DNA from: Phytophthora quininea
Taxonomy: Eukaryota; Oomycota; Peronosporomycetes; Peronosporales; Peronosporaceae
Direction: 5' to 3'
Assembly (NCBI GenBank): GCA_011947345.1
Contig: JAAVTG010000951.1
Span: forward strand, 1 to 29,132
Length of the DNA: 29,132 nt
How positions within the stretch are numbered: the first letter of the stretch is position 1; each line of letters starts with the position of its first letter. The notes under the pieces were generated by a model. That model was not told the DNA's origin, did not search any database, and worked only from the letters and a program-made list of their open reading frames with translations. Shown here in pieces: positions 1 through 11,524 of this stretch. The position numbers and the translations under genes are program-made.

Positions 1-1
1 T

Positions 2-428
2 TCAAGAACTACGGCAATATCGGGTACGCCATGGCTGTGCCCGGTGAGGGCAGTGCTGGCGCTGCTGAAGGAAAACTCCCAGTTACAACCGCACGCACCG
101 TTATGCTGGGCAGATAACGCCATTCTGCCAGCCAGGGTTGTTGACAGGGCGATCAAACATGCGGCAGAAGCATGTGGATACGAGAGCTCAAGATATGGTA
201 CTCACTCGTTTCGTGCCGGTGGCGCCACGGCTCTCTTCAAGCTGGTTGCGATGACTCAACCATCAAGCTACAAGGTCGTTGGCGAGCGACTGCTTTCAGC
301 AGTACATCCACATCGATGCGGCGTCAAGAGATCAGCTCGCGGAAACGATGGCCACGGCAGCTCCGGGGCAGTCGAGTGTTCGACGACGACGGAAGATTAC
401 ATCTTCAATGGGCGACCCACCGCTCTAA
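2..428 (+). pseudogene. Crypton-like tyrosine recombinase, 3' fragment with two frameshifts
   Basis: This is the C-terminal catalytic part of a tyrosine recombinase, the DNA-cutting enzyme of Crypton-type transposons; its 5' part lies outside the window. The frame is open from base 2. It carries the box II signature HSFR at 203-214, followed by RAGGATALFK. The frame then slips by one base near 240 into a stretch with DDSTIKLQGRWR, and again near 298 into FQQYIHID, ending at TAA 426-428. HxxR, the W of GRWR and the Y of QQY match the expected H-x-x-R, H/W and nucleophilic Tyr of the family. Reading across three frames restores one continuous protein-like sequence, so I call one gene with two one-base losses. 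It could be a true decayed transposon or an active copy with sequencing errors. Assignment to Crypton rather than another YR element is from memory of the RAGGAT/QGRW pattern and is moderately sure. Confidence 0.6.
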
Positions 429-1181
429 GGAGTAGCCGTCTCCGTCAATTCAATACACTCAATCCCGCTCTGCCTGGGCGTGGCCCCAAAGAACTCCACT
501 ACTCGATGAGGAAATAATTACTTTTTATAGTATCGAATAAAGCAACGTTTGGCTTGGATGAGAGTTGAAAGTCAACGACGCGGCCCATTCCTGCAGCATG
601 TCACTTCTGTAATTGCTGGCTTCGCAAAGACATGTTGAATGAAGCAGCTAAAACTTGATGGATTTTTAGTTCTCGGTATTGATGCAGTAGAATGCCTCGG
701 TGAACAACAATGCAAATTGTATGTATCGTGGGTAAAGTAGTGATGGCGTGCGGATATGTTTTGCTAACAAATGTCAAGCAGGTTCCAATAGAGCGTTCAG
801 TACTACAAGCGTTTGCTGAATAAGAAGACGTGCCACAAAATGTTTTTGCCAGCAGTCCGAGGAAGACACCAATAGGTAGGTGAAATGGTTTCTGTGTGAT
901 TTGCTAAATCTACAAGCATCAGTAATGTAGCGCTTGGGGCTTTAACCAATATCGGTGTACACGTGATACTTCCAGCGAGATAGACGGCTCCACCCAGACG
1001 AGGTATTTATCCGGGGCCGTGGCTTGGTGATGCTTCTACGTATAAGTTCTCGGGAACCGGGAACGGAAGGGCCCTGGGCCGGTCAGTACCTTCACCTTGT
1101 GTACCCCCTTCGAAAACGGTTGTTTGATCAAGGAACGGTCCCTGAGGACGTTTGGGAACGCTTTGACCTGATACCGGTATT

Positions 1182-1226
1182 CTTGGGTAGTAGATAAACA
1201 CATCGGGTCCGGAACCTACTACCAAG
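1182..1226. repeat. Imperfect inverted repeat
   Basis: The arms CTTGGGTAGTAG (1182-1193) and CTACTACCAAG (1216-1226) are reverse complements apart from one extra G, with a 22-base spacer. They could form a hairpin or be a relic of transposon ends. No function is evident. Confidence 0.4.
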
Positions 1227-1300
1227 GTTCTGGCCCAGGAATACGGCACTGAATATAATTCACTCGGTTTTTCTGGGTTTGATTCCCAAGGGCGATGGCC
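1224..1300 (+). repeat. Possible tRNA-related (SINE-like) Pol III promoter
   Basis: TGGCCCAG at 1231 resembles an internal A box, and GGTTTGATTCC at 1276-1286 differs by one base from the B-box consensus. The 45-base start-to-start spacing is close to that in tRNA genes. The T-loop TTTGATT is canonical, and a partial D stem (GCC/GGC) can form. The outer 7-bp acceptor stem does not pair, so this is not an intact tRNA. A tRNA-derived SINE or chance are the alternatives. No target-site duplication or tail was identified. Confidence 0.2.
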
Positions 1301-2112
1301 CAAAACTTTTCGGAGTAAGACTCCAAGGGCGAGACCTTGAAAACATGGAATGCATATACCGTGCCGGCCAGACGGCGTTCCGTTATGGTGATCGTGCAGG
1401 TGAAATTCCACACAGAGGATAGCGTGGGGTAGACAAATGGGAGAGGAAACAATTACAGCTGAGAGCTAGCACAATTTGTAGCTCTAAGGGCCCGTCAACG
1501 CAGGTCAGCGGAGGAGAGACCTTATCGTGATGGTTAGGGTTTTAACCTTAGTAAAAACAACCAAAAACAAAAAAACTAGTCGTGGAAAGTTGTCCAATTT
1601 AGGTTGTTTTGTCTACACTGGACAAAGGACAATTTTGTGGAGGCCTGTCGATCACAGCTCAGCAGCCTGATGGGCACTCGTCACGGGTGACCCGTACCGC
1701 CGGAAGTCGGGCCGTGTTTGTCGGCAAGCCTGGGCATGCGCACCTCAGGATAATCGAGCGAAAATAGACTATTTCGGTGCGAAATATACTTATTCCAGCG
1801 CCGTTGGGTGAATCGCTCTTCAGGAGCAACAAGCAGGTTTGGGTGGCCGGTGCAGGCCATTTGCGAGTTCTGACTCAGCAGCAATCGGATCTGCAGCGCC
1901 AAGCTGTAAACTCGAGTGCCAAAGGTTTACTTTGATGCTTCCCCTCCTCCGCTCGACCAACCAGAAGTCTCCGTTTCATTTTCGGCCAATGGCAGCATTG
2001 CCAAATGATCATGACCTCTGCTCATTCTTGCGAGTGCAAGTACTAGTACCCACTTCCGACTTATTCAGCTTGCATCCTCTTAACCGAGTCGAGATCGCAA
2101 GAGGTTGCCGTC

Positions 2113-2128
2113 GCTCATTCCTCAATCT
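2113..2128 (+). promoter_or_regulatory. Oomycete INR/FPR-type core promoter of the ABC transporter
   Basis: GCTCATTCCTCAATCT matches the oomycete initiator plus flanking element (consensus about GCTCATTYYNCAWTTT) at all but one position. It lies about 70 bases upstream of the ATG at 2199, a usual distance. It supports that ATG over the upstream extension of the open frame. Confidence 0.65.
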
Positions 2129-2198
2129 GACACCGAACGCTCACTTCGACCACAAAACCAAAACACTACAAACACTTTTGCTGGCCACCGCGTCATCG

Positions 2199-5100
2199 AT
2201 GTCACTCCGAGAGAAGCTGATGAAGAATACGAACGAAAACCTGTCGGAACGGCGCACCACTTGGACCTTCCTCCGCGCGCTGCTGTGGAAGAACTGGCTC
2301 ATCAAGAACCGACAGCCCATCGCCACGGCCTGCGAGATCTTGGTGCCGACCTTCTTCATCCTGTTGGTAGGAGCTCTGAAGCTGCTCGCAACGTCGGTGG
2401 ACGTGCCTCCAGGATGGAGTGATGACGGCAACAATACTGCTGCCACTCGATACAACCTGTTCCAGCCGACGGGCCAGACCATCGAGTGGGTCGACACGAA
2501 TCTGCCCAAATTCGCCCTGCACGAATCCACCATGACCGGACTGATGCTGAAGCTGGGACGCCAGTCCATCGACGACGGTTTGAGACTGGAAGATTTGTCG
2601 GCCGCCGATCTCGCCACATGCAGAACGGGGGTTATGGCGGGAGGGCTCATCGAGACCAACACGTCCTCCCCGTACCGTGTGCCAACTGCGTGCGCCGACA
2701 GGGTGTCGCCCTACAAGATCGGAATCGTGCCCGACAACGATTTCACACGGAACTACTTCACCGAGGCAATGGACACGTGGTACCCTCGCATGGAGCTGCT
2801 GAATTCGTCGACCGAGTTTCACAATCCCATCGTTCAAGGAAAGCGTCGAGTTTTTCGACTCCAACGATGCGTTGACAGAGTATGTCAAGAGCGGCAATTA
2901 CGGCGATGGTCTGGCAAACCCTCGCATTTACGCTGCGATCGTGTTCGATTCGGCACCAACCGGAGATGACATCGGGTCGTACGCGTCGATCGAGTACTCG
3001 CTGCGACTGAATGCTACCCGCGGTGACAAAAGCAACTCAGTTGGGCGCGTGCCAACCACGGACGGATCGCTTGTTGATGTTGAAACGTTTCAAAAAGCAT
3101 CGTCACGGACTATTACTCCGCATACACTGTGACGGGCTTCATGACGCTGCAGACGCTCGTCACTCGCTTCGTCACGTGCATGCCTGCCTGGAACGCCGCA
3201 AATCAATCAACCACGGGCATCTGCCAACGTTCCCAGACGACTGCTCCATCATCAGTTGACCTGGACAACACGCTTTTGAATGCGCTGAACGAAGATGGCC
3301 TAATTCAAGAAGTGCTCGCCACGCTCTTTGCTTCTAGCAACACGACACTTTTGGCGAGTTTGCCAAACACCACGAAAGAAGCCCTTCTAACGCCGCTACG
3401 CCAAGCCCCCAATCCATCTTGGGGTCCGTGGTTGCTCCGTTTCCAATCGACAGCTACACCAGCTCTCCATTTTACGAGAACGTGTCCAGTGTCTTCGCGA
3501 TCATATTTATCATGGCGTACCTGTTTACAGTCTCCCGCATTCTGGTGGTGCTCATTCAAGAGAAGGAGCTGCGACTCCGCGAGTTCATGAAGATCCTTGG
3601 TGTTACCGAGAAGACTATCATCATCACTTGGTATATCACGTACGCCGCCATTCTGTTCGTTGGAGCTATCGCCCAAGCTTTCGCGGGCCTTGCTGGTCTT
3701 TTCCGGAACAGCTCGTTGATCGTGACATTCCTCTTCTTCTTCCTGTTCGGCCTGAGTGTGTTGTCTCTGGCGTTCCTCATCAGTACGCTGTTCAGTAAGG
3801 CTCGCGTGGGAGCATTCGTGGGTATGGTTTCTTTCTTTGCCATGTACGCAGTATCGCAAGGTTTATCGACTGGTACAGCGGCGAATGTGAAGACCTTTGC
3901 CTCCGTTCTGTCCCCGGTGGCGCTTTCCCTTGGTGTGTCAGTCCTCGCAAAAGCTGAAGAGACTGGAAAAGGCGTGCAGTTCTCAACGATGCACACTTTG
4001 AGCGACAACTACCGCATCAGCACGGCTCTGTTCATGTTCGCTTTCGATACCGTGCTGTACACGGTGCTTGGTTTGTACTTTGAAAAGGTGATGCCAAAGG
4101 AGTACGGCACATCTCTCAAATGGTATTTCCCGTTCTCGCCGTCGTACTGGCGTAGTCGCAAGCAGCGCCCGAAGACGAACATGGCTTTGACTGAAATTCT
4201 AGCAGGCGATGTAGCCTTGGACTTGAGCCAAAACATCGAGCCGGTGAACGCGGATCTTCGCGCTCAAGAGAACAACGGTGAGGCTCTCACTGTGCAGCGA
4301 CTTCGGAAGGTCTTCTCTGTTCCCGGCGGTGAGAAGGTAGCAGTCAAGGGGCTTGACATCACCATGTACAAAGACCAAATCACATGTCTCCTCGGACACA
4401 ACGGCGCTGGCAAGACGACTCTCATCTCCATGCTCACGGGTATGACAGCTCCCTCAAGCGGGAACGCCACTTTCCACGGCATGTCAATCAACGAAGACAT
4501 GGATGAACTGCGCCAGTCGCTCGGTATCTGTTTCCAGCACGATGTCTTGTTCCCGGAGCTGACGGTTGAGGAGCACCTGACGTTCTTCGGTCAGATCAAG
4601 GGATACGCGAACGAGGAGCTGAAGGCCGTCGCTGAGAAGCAGATCCGAGAGGTTGGTCTGACGGAGAAGCGCAACTCGAGGCCGAACGACCTGTCCGGCG
4701 GTATGAAGCGTAAGCTGTCGGTTGCCGTCTCGCTGCTGGGTGACAGCTCGCTTGTGTTCCTTGATGAACCGACCTCCGGCATGGACCCGTACAGTCGTCG
4801 CAGCACGTGGGAAATTCTGCTCAACAACCGCAACGACCGCGTCATGGTACTCACGACGCACTTCATGGACGAGGCCGACATTCTGGGCGACCGCATCGCC
4901 ATCATGGCCGAGGGTGAAATGCGCTGCTGTGGTTCGTCGCTGTTCTTGAAGAACCGCTTTGGTGCAGGATACAACCTGACCCTCGTGAAGGACGACGCCA
5001 GGTGCGACGACAACGCCTTGACGTCCTTCGTGACGTCCTTCGTTCCTGCGGCTCATTTGTTGAGCAACGTCGGCAGCGAGATTGCCTTCCAGCTGCCTCT

Positions 5101-8036
5101 CCACAGCTCGTCGCACTTCGCCACCATGTTTGCTGAGATGGATCGCCAGTTGAGGTCGCTGGGTCTGCTGTCGTACGGCGTGTCGGTGACGACGTTGGAG
5201 GAGGTGTTCATCAAGGTGGCAGAGCTGGGCGATGAGAACAACCAGCACACACTCGGCAACACTCCTCGAACGAACACGTCGGGTTCGGGGAGAACTACCA
5301 GGCGTGTGACGAGATCATCATGACCACGCCAGTGTTCCAGACCCATCTTCGTGCTCTGCTACTCAAACGTTTTCGGTATGCCAAGCGAGACAAGAAGGCC
5401 ATCATTTACGTCGCTGCTCTGCCGGTTCTTCTTATTGCGGTTGGACTGGGTCTTCTAAAAGCGAGCATGGCAATCAGCGATGACCGTCGATGGCTTTGAC
5501 GACGGATGCGTACTCAGACAGCGACACCCCGACGCCGTATTTCTGCCAGGCAGGCGCTGGCACTGGAGACTGGTGCACCGATGTCATGACATCAGACTAC
5601 TTCTCTGGAGCTGACGCGCAGACACTGTCGATCTCGGAACCGGCGTACGACTCGGACTCGCCGACCGTCTTTAACGTCACCTACACCGATCCGACCATCA
5701 ACACCAGCGGAGCCACCGGCTACAGTCTTGCGCTTGGGCAGCAGCTTTACGATCGTGGATACGGAAAGGGGGCCGATCTCGTGGAGGGCAGTTCGGCTCT
5801 TACTTGGTGTACGGCAACAGCGACCAGAATCTGTTTGGCTACAACGTGTTCACGAATACGACGGCGCCACATTCGTCAGCGATTTTAAGTCTCTGATGGA
5901 CCAGGCAGTGTATCGCTTCTTCGCAGCCAATGGTTCAAGTAATGCGACACCGAGCGTGAGCCTCAAAGTGAACAGCTACCCGCTGCCATACACAGCCGCC
6001 GCAAAGGCAGTATTCAACTCCAACAGCTCGTTTGTCGCCGCGCTATTCATCTGCATCGCGTTCACGTTCCTGCCCGCTTCCATCGTCGTGTTCCTCGTCA
6101 AGGAGAAACAGAAAGAACACAATTCGAAGCACCAGCAGCTCGTTTCCGGCGTGTCCCTATCCGCGTTCTGGTTCTCCAACTACATTTGGGATATGGTCAT
6201 GTATCTCTTCCCGTGCGTGTGCGCGCTGATCCTGATCAACGTGTTCTCGATTGCGGCGCTAACCGGTCAGGATGGTTGCAACAGCTGCACGTCAGCGACG
6301 TTCCCGTCCGTGATCCTGCTGTTCATTCTCTTCGGGCTCGCCATTTGCCCATTCACGTACTGCTTGTCGTTCCTGTACAAGGAGCACGCGTCAGCGCAGA
6401 CGTACACGATTGTACTCAACTTCATGATCGGTGTGGTCCTGATGATCACTTCCTTCATGCTGGATCTGTTCGACTCGACAAAAACGTCAACTCGGTGCTG
6501 AAATTCTTGTGGCGGTTCTCCCCTCTCTTCAATCTCGGCAACGCGCTGCTCAGCATGGTGACCAATAACATCGACAGTATCCAGTACAGTGAGAATAACG
6601 CACCCGGGCCTTTCAGTGGTGATGTCATGGGGTACGAGCTTCTTTACCTCGCGCTGACCGCCATCTTCTTCATGGGCTTGACGTTGTACCTCGACTACGC
6701 GAAGACTTTCGCCAAGGCGAAGGGCGAGCAAACCACTGAAACTGGACTCGAAGACAGCTACGAAATTGACGAAGACGTTGAACGCGAAACCCAGCGGGTG
6801 GCCCGCGGAGACGCCAACGACGACGCCGTCAAACTAGCGGGACTCCGCAAGGTATATCCCGGCGGAAAGGTGGCTGTACGCAATCTCTCTTTCGGTCTCA
6901 AGCGCGGCGAGTGCTTTGGCTTCCTCGGTATCAACGGAGCTGGCAAAACCACCACCATGAAGATGTTAACCGGCGACGTTCACCCAAGCCACGGTACTGC
7001 TACGCTCGGTGGATTCGACATCCTCTCTCAGCAGATTGAAGTGCGCCGTCAAATCGGATACTGCCCGCAGTTCGACGCCCTCTTTGACTTGCTAACCGTG
7101 CGCGAGCACCTGGAGCTCTTCGGTGCCATCAAGGAGTGCCACAGAACCTGCTGGACCGTGTCGTGAGGGAGAAAATCCACCAGCTCAACCTCGCGGATTT
7201 CGAGAACAAACTCGCTGGCTCCTTGAGCGGCGGCAACAAGCGCAAACTGTCAGTCGCCATTGCGATGATCGGGAACCCAGCCATCATCTTCCTGGACGAA
7301 CCGTCCACAGGTATGGACCCGGTGTCTCGCCGCTTCATGTGGGACGTGATCGCTGACATTTCAACGCGGGGCAAGGAGTCGACGATCGTGTTGACGACGC
7401 ACAGTATGGAGGAGTGCGAGGCGCTGTGTTCTCGTGTTGGCATTATGGTCGGCGGTCGTCTTCGCTGCTTGGGCAGCGTGCAGCACCTCAAGTCTCGCTT
7501 TGGCGACGGCCTCATGTTGGATGTGAAGCTGGACATGCCGAGCCCCGAGGAACTCGAGGACGGTCCAGCACATTTTCGAGACGGCAGTGAGTTCGTCACA
7601 CCTATGAACCTCGAAGAAAAGTGCCAGGCCTTTGGCAACGTCGACTTCGCGGAGCGTATCGTGCCCTCTCACCCGACCGGCTACAGCCTTGCCGCTGCTT
7701 TCGAACGCGAGGGGTTCATCCGAGCGGAGGCCTTCAGCTCGTGGTGTGTGGAGGACGCGCTTCGACGAGCTGAACGACTATCTGTGTGGGGCCTTCGGAT
7801 CCAACCAAGTCCTGGTGATGGAGCGCCAGAACGACTTTTGTCGATTCAAAGTGCGCACCTCCCGCGATGAAGTGAAGCTGTCCAAGATGTTTGCTCTGAT
7901 CGAAGACGTCAAAGACAAAATGCACGTCCGCGAGTACAGCGTCTCGCAGACGACACTGGAGCAGATCTTCAATTCGTTCGCAAGTCAGCAGGAGGAGGAG
8001 CAGGGCGTTGCTCGTGGCGTCTACCAGCAGCCTTAA
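2199..8036 (+). CDS. ABCA-type full-size ABC transporter (frames broken by indels)
   Basis: A membrane ATPase of about 1,945 residues with the ABCA layout TMD1-NBD1-TMD2-NBD2; the family moves lipids and other hydrophobic molecules, but the substrate is not predictable here. A first membrane helix (about residues 42-65) is followed by a large ectodomain and a helix cluster (about 425-640). NBD1 has Walker [10 protein letters not shown] near 4395, signature [10 protein letters not shown] near 4690 and Walker [17 protein letters not shown]2 has GINGAGKTT near 6930, [10 protein letters not shown] near 7220 and [13 protein letters not shown]. The start is ATG 2199, just after an INR/FPR motif; the stop is TAA 8034-8036. 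The frame changes near 2820, 3100, 3415, 5270, 5485, 5780, 5885, 6480, 7135 and 7755. Each can be explained by a one- or two-base indel, often in a short run (for example one lost G restores FGAIKGVP at 7135). All ATPase motifs are intact, so sequencing error is likelier than a true pseudogene. Confidence 0.9.
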
Positions 8037-8224
8037 TGGGGAGGCACACCAAACACACGATAGCCCTTTACGATTCCGCACATTTTCATGTCATACCTTG
8101 ACGACGAATTCATGAATCGAAGACTCTTGTTCGGAACTGATGACACTGGTCTGCGGTTGGAGCGCTTCGCCCACCAACAGGTGTATCTCTAAATCGATTC
8201 GTCCCATATCAAAATCGCCGGTAG

Positions 8225-9080
8225 TCATAGACGTTGTGCCACAGTCAGCCCTTCATCACGTCTTGTGGCGTAGCAATAGCTCCGAACAAAAGTGGCCTCT
8301 TCGCCCGAATCTATCCTTCCTTCTTGCACAATTGCCATCAATGTCGAGGTCCAAAACACACCCACAGCTCCAGTCGAACCAGGGAGGGTCGGCTCCACGA
8401 AAGTCCGATGGATAATTACGGCCCGGTCATCTTCGATGTACTTACGCACTGCTTTTCGCACTTTAACTTTCCACTCCAGACCACCACTCGAGTACGACAT
8501 AATAAAGTCAACCATTTCCGTGACAAAATCTTGCTCCGAAGCTTGCGTTCGAAACTGAGTGTCAACTTTATAGCCGTGGACACACCGAATGTCTTGAAAT
8601 TCCAGTCGTCCTAGAGTATGATACAATGCTATCACGGTATCTGCAGCATGTAGTTCTCTATCAGCTCAAAGCGCAGGCCGTTGAGCATGGAGTCGACAGC
8701 GTTTCGATGCTGGCCTGGGCACGGGGTGTTGTACGTGTACATGCCCATTTCCTGGGTCTTGCAGGATTATGTATGAAGACTTGAGTGCGCTCATCGGCTC
8801 CTGGGTTGCGGCGATTGTGACCGGCATTTGATGCCTAGCAAATTTCCCATCATCTGTAAACAACACACCAAGGGGTTAGCATCTCTGATAAAGTCGTATC
8901 GGAAGAAGAAAACAGAATATTGGTGCGTCGCTTGAGGATCCGGCGCAAACTCCTGGATCTGCACGTCAACCATCTCCCGAAGGATGGCATGCTCTCCCTT
9001 TGCCTTGCGTCGTCGCTCAAGCTACCCTTGCCCCCCTCCCCCCAGACACACACCATACTTTGCTTTCCAACCGTAATCAC
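8225..9080 (-). pseudogene. Remnant of oomycete coil plus START-like (M96-like) family gene
   Basis: A broken minus-strand gene. Its 5' part (about 8900-9000) encodes a leucine/arginine coil (HAILREMVDVQIQ, then after a frame slip SLRRILKRRTN). A probable intron of about 63 bp follows (branch-like TGCTAAC, acceptor TTTACAG near 8860), then MMGNLLGIKC. Next comes a frame with YTYNTPCPGQHRNAVDSM near 8735, and a final open segment 8225-8635 containing VRKAVRKYIEDDRAVIIHRT. From memory this order (basic/leucine coil, short LGIKR-like motif, START-like sheet with RRYVEEDRVVIVWR-type strand) is that of the large oomycete family often labelled M96 mating-specific protein. The N-terminal basic region is missing and at least three frame changes are needed. 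It lies just downstream of the neighbouring aminotransferase gene on the same strand. The family call is tentative. Confidence 0.45.
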
Positions 9081-9145
9081 TATTGTATCCACGGAAAATT
9101 TGTCATCTTAGGTTATTTTGTTATTGCCTCACGCCATTTCTTCAT

Positions 9146-11097
9146 CTACTCAAACTTCAGCGAGTTGAGCGCAGACTCGAAGCCATCCATTGCGTGGACC
9201 ATCGTGTCCATGGATCCGGCGTACGCAATACGCAGACCGAGCGGCTCGCCGTAGTCAGAACCGGGGCCCACCGCCACTCCAGCTGTGCGGATCAAGTACA
9301 TGCAGAAGTCGTCGACATTGTGCAGCACTTCGCTCTTGTCAGCTGTGTACGCCTTCTTGCCTTCGAAAATGAGAGCCAAGTCGATGAAGATGTAGAAGGC
9401 TGACGTCGGGTAGGCGAAGCGTACATTCGGCATGGCGCGGAGGCGCTTGACAACGTACTGGCGCTTCAGATCCAGTCCGTGAAGGTCCTCAGCGATACGA
9501 ACTTGACCGCGCTCGACCATCTCCAACTCAAGCCGCAACGCCTCGATGGCCATGATTTGGCTGACACTGCTCGCACATGAAGTGCATTGACCTTGAATGA
9601 GCTGGACGGGTTCTAAGAAGTGCTTCGGACCACACGCGTATCCGAGACGCATGCCGGTCATAGCGTACGCCTTGGAGAAGCCATTGATCAAAACGGTGCG
9701 TTCGAACATGCCGGGGACTGTGGCAAAGTTCTTGCACTCACGTTTGGGAACGCCTTCGTCTTGGTACACGAGTTGCTCGTAGATTTCGTCCGAGATGACG
9801 ACGATGTGCTGGAATTGAGGCTTGCGGAGCACAGCGGCGATCTTCTCTAGTTGTTCGGCGGAGTGAAGCGTGCCAGCCGGGTTGCTTGGATTGCACAGAA
9901 TGAGGATCTTGGTCTCCGGGTTGGCCGTCAAGACTTTCTCCAGCTCCGCCGGATTGATGAGGTAGTCCTCCTCCAGCCTGTTCTGCAAGAAGATCAGCCC
10001 AGCCTTGACCTGGGTGACGACGCCTTCGTAGTTGGCCCAGGCTGGTGTCGGCAGCAGAACTTTATCTCCGGGACGGCAGATGGCGAGGATCACGTTAAAC
10101 AGCGCCTGCTGAGCGCCACTGCAAATCTGCACGTCCGTATCGGGGTCGTACTTGACTCCTTTGGTGCGGTGGAGGTACTTGACAATGAGCTTGCGCAGGT
10201 CGGCCATGCCGCGCATGTCCGAGTACTTGATCTTGCCCTCCTGGATGGCTTTGACGCCCGCTTCCAAGACGCTCTTCGGGGTGAAAAGTCTGGCTCACCA
10301 ACACACAGCGAGTAGACGGGTTTGCCCTCCGCAGCCATCTGCTGCGTCATGCCGAAGATGGCCAAGGTCTTGGCCACAGTCGTGTTGTCAAACACCGGAC
10401 TCAACGGATACTTTTGAGCCATCGTCATCTCCTGAGTCGTTGCCACGGGAACACCATTAGAAGTCTCCAGCGCTTCGCTCGAGTAGCAGCCCAACACGCG
10501 AACGTAGGCGCACATGACTCGAAGTTCGGCAAGCGCTTTCACAACATCCACGTCATCCTGACGAGCTTTAATGTCCAGGTAGAAGAGATACTCGGCATTC
10601 GCTGCAGTCGGGTGGCTATCACTCCACGGTCGACTCTCGATCTTGGTCAAGTCGATACTACGGGATGCAAACAACCCCAGCGCACGGTGCAGCTGACCGT
10701 GAGCATTGCCGGCTGCAAACGCAAACGCAAACGATGTCTTGCAAGACTCGACCTTTGGCGACGGCTCCGTCGGCACCTTGGACACCATCCAGAACCTCGA
10801 CCGCTTCTCGGACGACTTGGCCGGACCGTTCGGATACTCGCACTCGCCCACCACCGACAGATTGTACTTCAGCAGCAGATCGTACGTCTCGTGGCAGGTG
10901 CCGGTCGTGGAGCTTTCAACCGGCAGGACGGCAAAGTCGGCGTCTTTTTCTTGACCGCGACGACGACGTCTTCGATGGAGTCGTAGGCGACGGTCTTGGC
11001 TTCGCTGACATTGCTGAGCAGTTTGGAAGCAGCGTCCTTGGCCATCAATCGAGGAATTCTCTTGGTAAGCGACTCGAGTAGCTGTCCCCGCCGTCAT
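9146..11097 (-). CDS. PDT-like/ACT/aminotransferase fusion protein (short form, copy 1)
   Basis: A fusion of about 650 residues. Residues 1-90 are a shortened prephenate dehydratase-like lobe (VAYQ, DADFAVLPVESS, TYDLLLKYNLSVVGE). The second PDT lobe is missing, and the catalytic TRF motif reads SRF. An ACT domain follows (about 125-205) with the IESRPW motif of phenylalanine-binding ACT domains near 10630. From about residue 225 comes a class I PLP aminotransferase with SLCVGEPDF, LCNPSNPAGT, SDEIYEQLVYQ, NGFSKAYAM (Schiff-base Lys) and LRIAYA (carboxylate-binding Arg). It ends LKFE at 9146. The start is ATG 11097, about 35 bases after an INR-like motif. Two compensating slips (near 11055 and 10945) scramble about 35 residues, and one more lies near 10287. 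The dehydratase is probably inactive. The aminotransferase resembles the aspartate/prephenate type; substrate choice is inferred from the fusion partners. Confidence 0.85.
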
Positions 11098-11130
11098 CCT
11101 GAAGCTTGAAACGGAGACTGCGGCGACCGA

Positions 11131-11148
11131 TGGAAATGTCGGAATGAA
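11131..11148 (-). promoter_or_regulatory. INR/FPR-like core promoter of the minus-strand fusion gene
   Basis: Read on the minus strand, ACTTCATTCCGACATTTCCA resembles the oomycete initiator plus flanking element, with one extra base between the TCATTCC and CATTTCC parts. It lies about 35 bases upstream of the ATG at 11097. Confidence 0.45.
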
Positions 11149-11524
11149 GTCGATCTTCTGGCATTTGTTTTCCGTGATGGAGGCGGGAGGATCGGTTGCA
11201 CACGCTTTGCACGTCCTATCAGGCTTGATACGATGTGCCCCTAGAAGACTCTGGTGGCGCTGGTTGGATACCCAACGTGCGTCACTCCAGCAGCGTCGCC
11301 AGTCTAATCAAGCTGATGTGATGGCACCCCAGACCTCTTCCTAGTAATGGCAAGCTGTCCACCATGCCATGGTGGTGGAGATAACTACGGATGGCAACAA
11401 CCTGGTCTGGGGCTTCCGGTTGAAATAGCTCCGACAATTATAGTGAAGCTGTGCTGTCCGATGGCAACTATTTTCACCACCGCCAGCTTGGCGACAGTCC
11501 CGAGTTTGGCGTTGATCAGTGAGA
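11149..11524. other. Divergent intergenic region
   Basis: About 375 bases lie between the promoter-like site of the minus-strand fusion gene and the CFAP210-like gene. Short open frames are present but have no recognisable content, and no clear initiator is seen for the plus-strand gene. Confidence 0.5.

Larger units (their letters stand above)
429..2112. other. Intergenic region, no supportable gene
   Basis: About 1.7 kb separates the recombinase fragment from the ABC transporter promoter. The open frames here (largest 134 codons, minus strand 1007-1411) show no domain, no paralogue in the window and biased composition, so I do not call them. Visible structure is limited to an 11-bp inverted repeat (1182-1193 and 1216-1226, one bulged G) beside a tRNA-like A/B-box pair at 1231-1286, and an A-rich run at 1551-1577. 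It may hold degraded mobile-element sequence. Confidence 0.6.

Noticed and set aside
1007..1411. 134-codon minus-strand open frame in the intergenic region
   Set aside because: Gly/Pro-rich, no recognisable motif, no splice or promoter support.
1839..2198. Upstream extension of the ABC transporter frame
   Set aside because: The INR/FPR motif at 2113 lies inside it, and the family-like sequence begins at ATG 2199.
4484..5248. 254-codon minus-strand open frame
   Set aside because: It is antisense to NBD1 of the ABC transporter, with biased composition and no domain.
2199..8036. Introns as the explanation of the frame changes in the ABC transporter
   Set aside because: Homologous sequence continues without a gap across the breaks I examined closely, so one- or two-base indels fit better than 60-80 bp introns.
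9021..9041. C-rich tract near the end of the fusion gene as a regulatory element
   Set aside because: A short pyrimidine run in degraded intergenic DNA with no partner motif; nothing supports a function.
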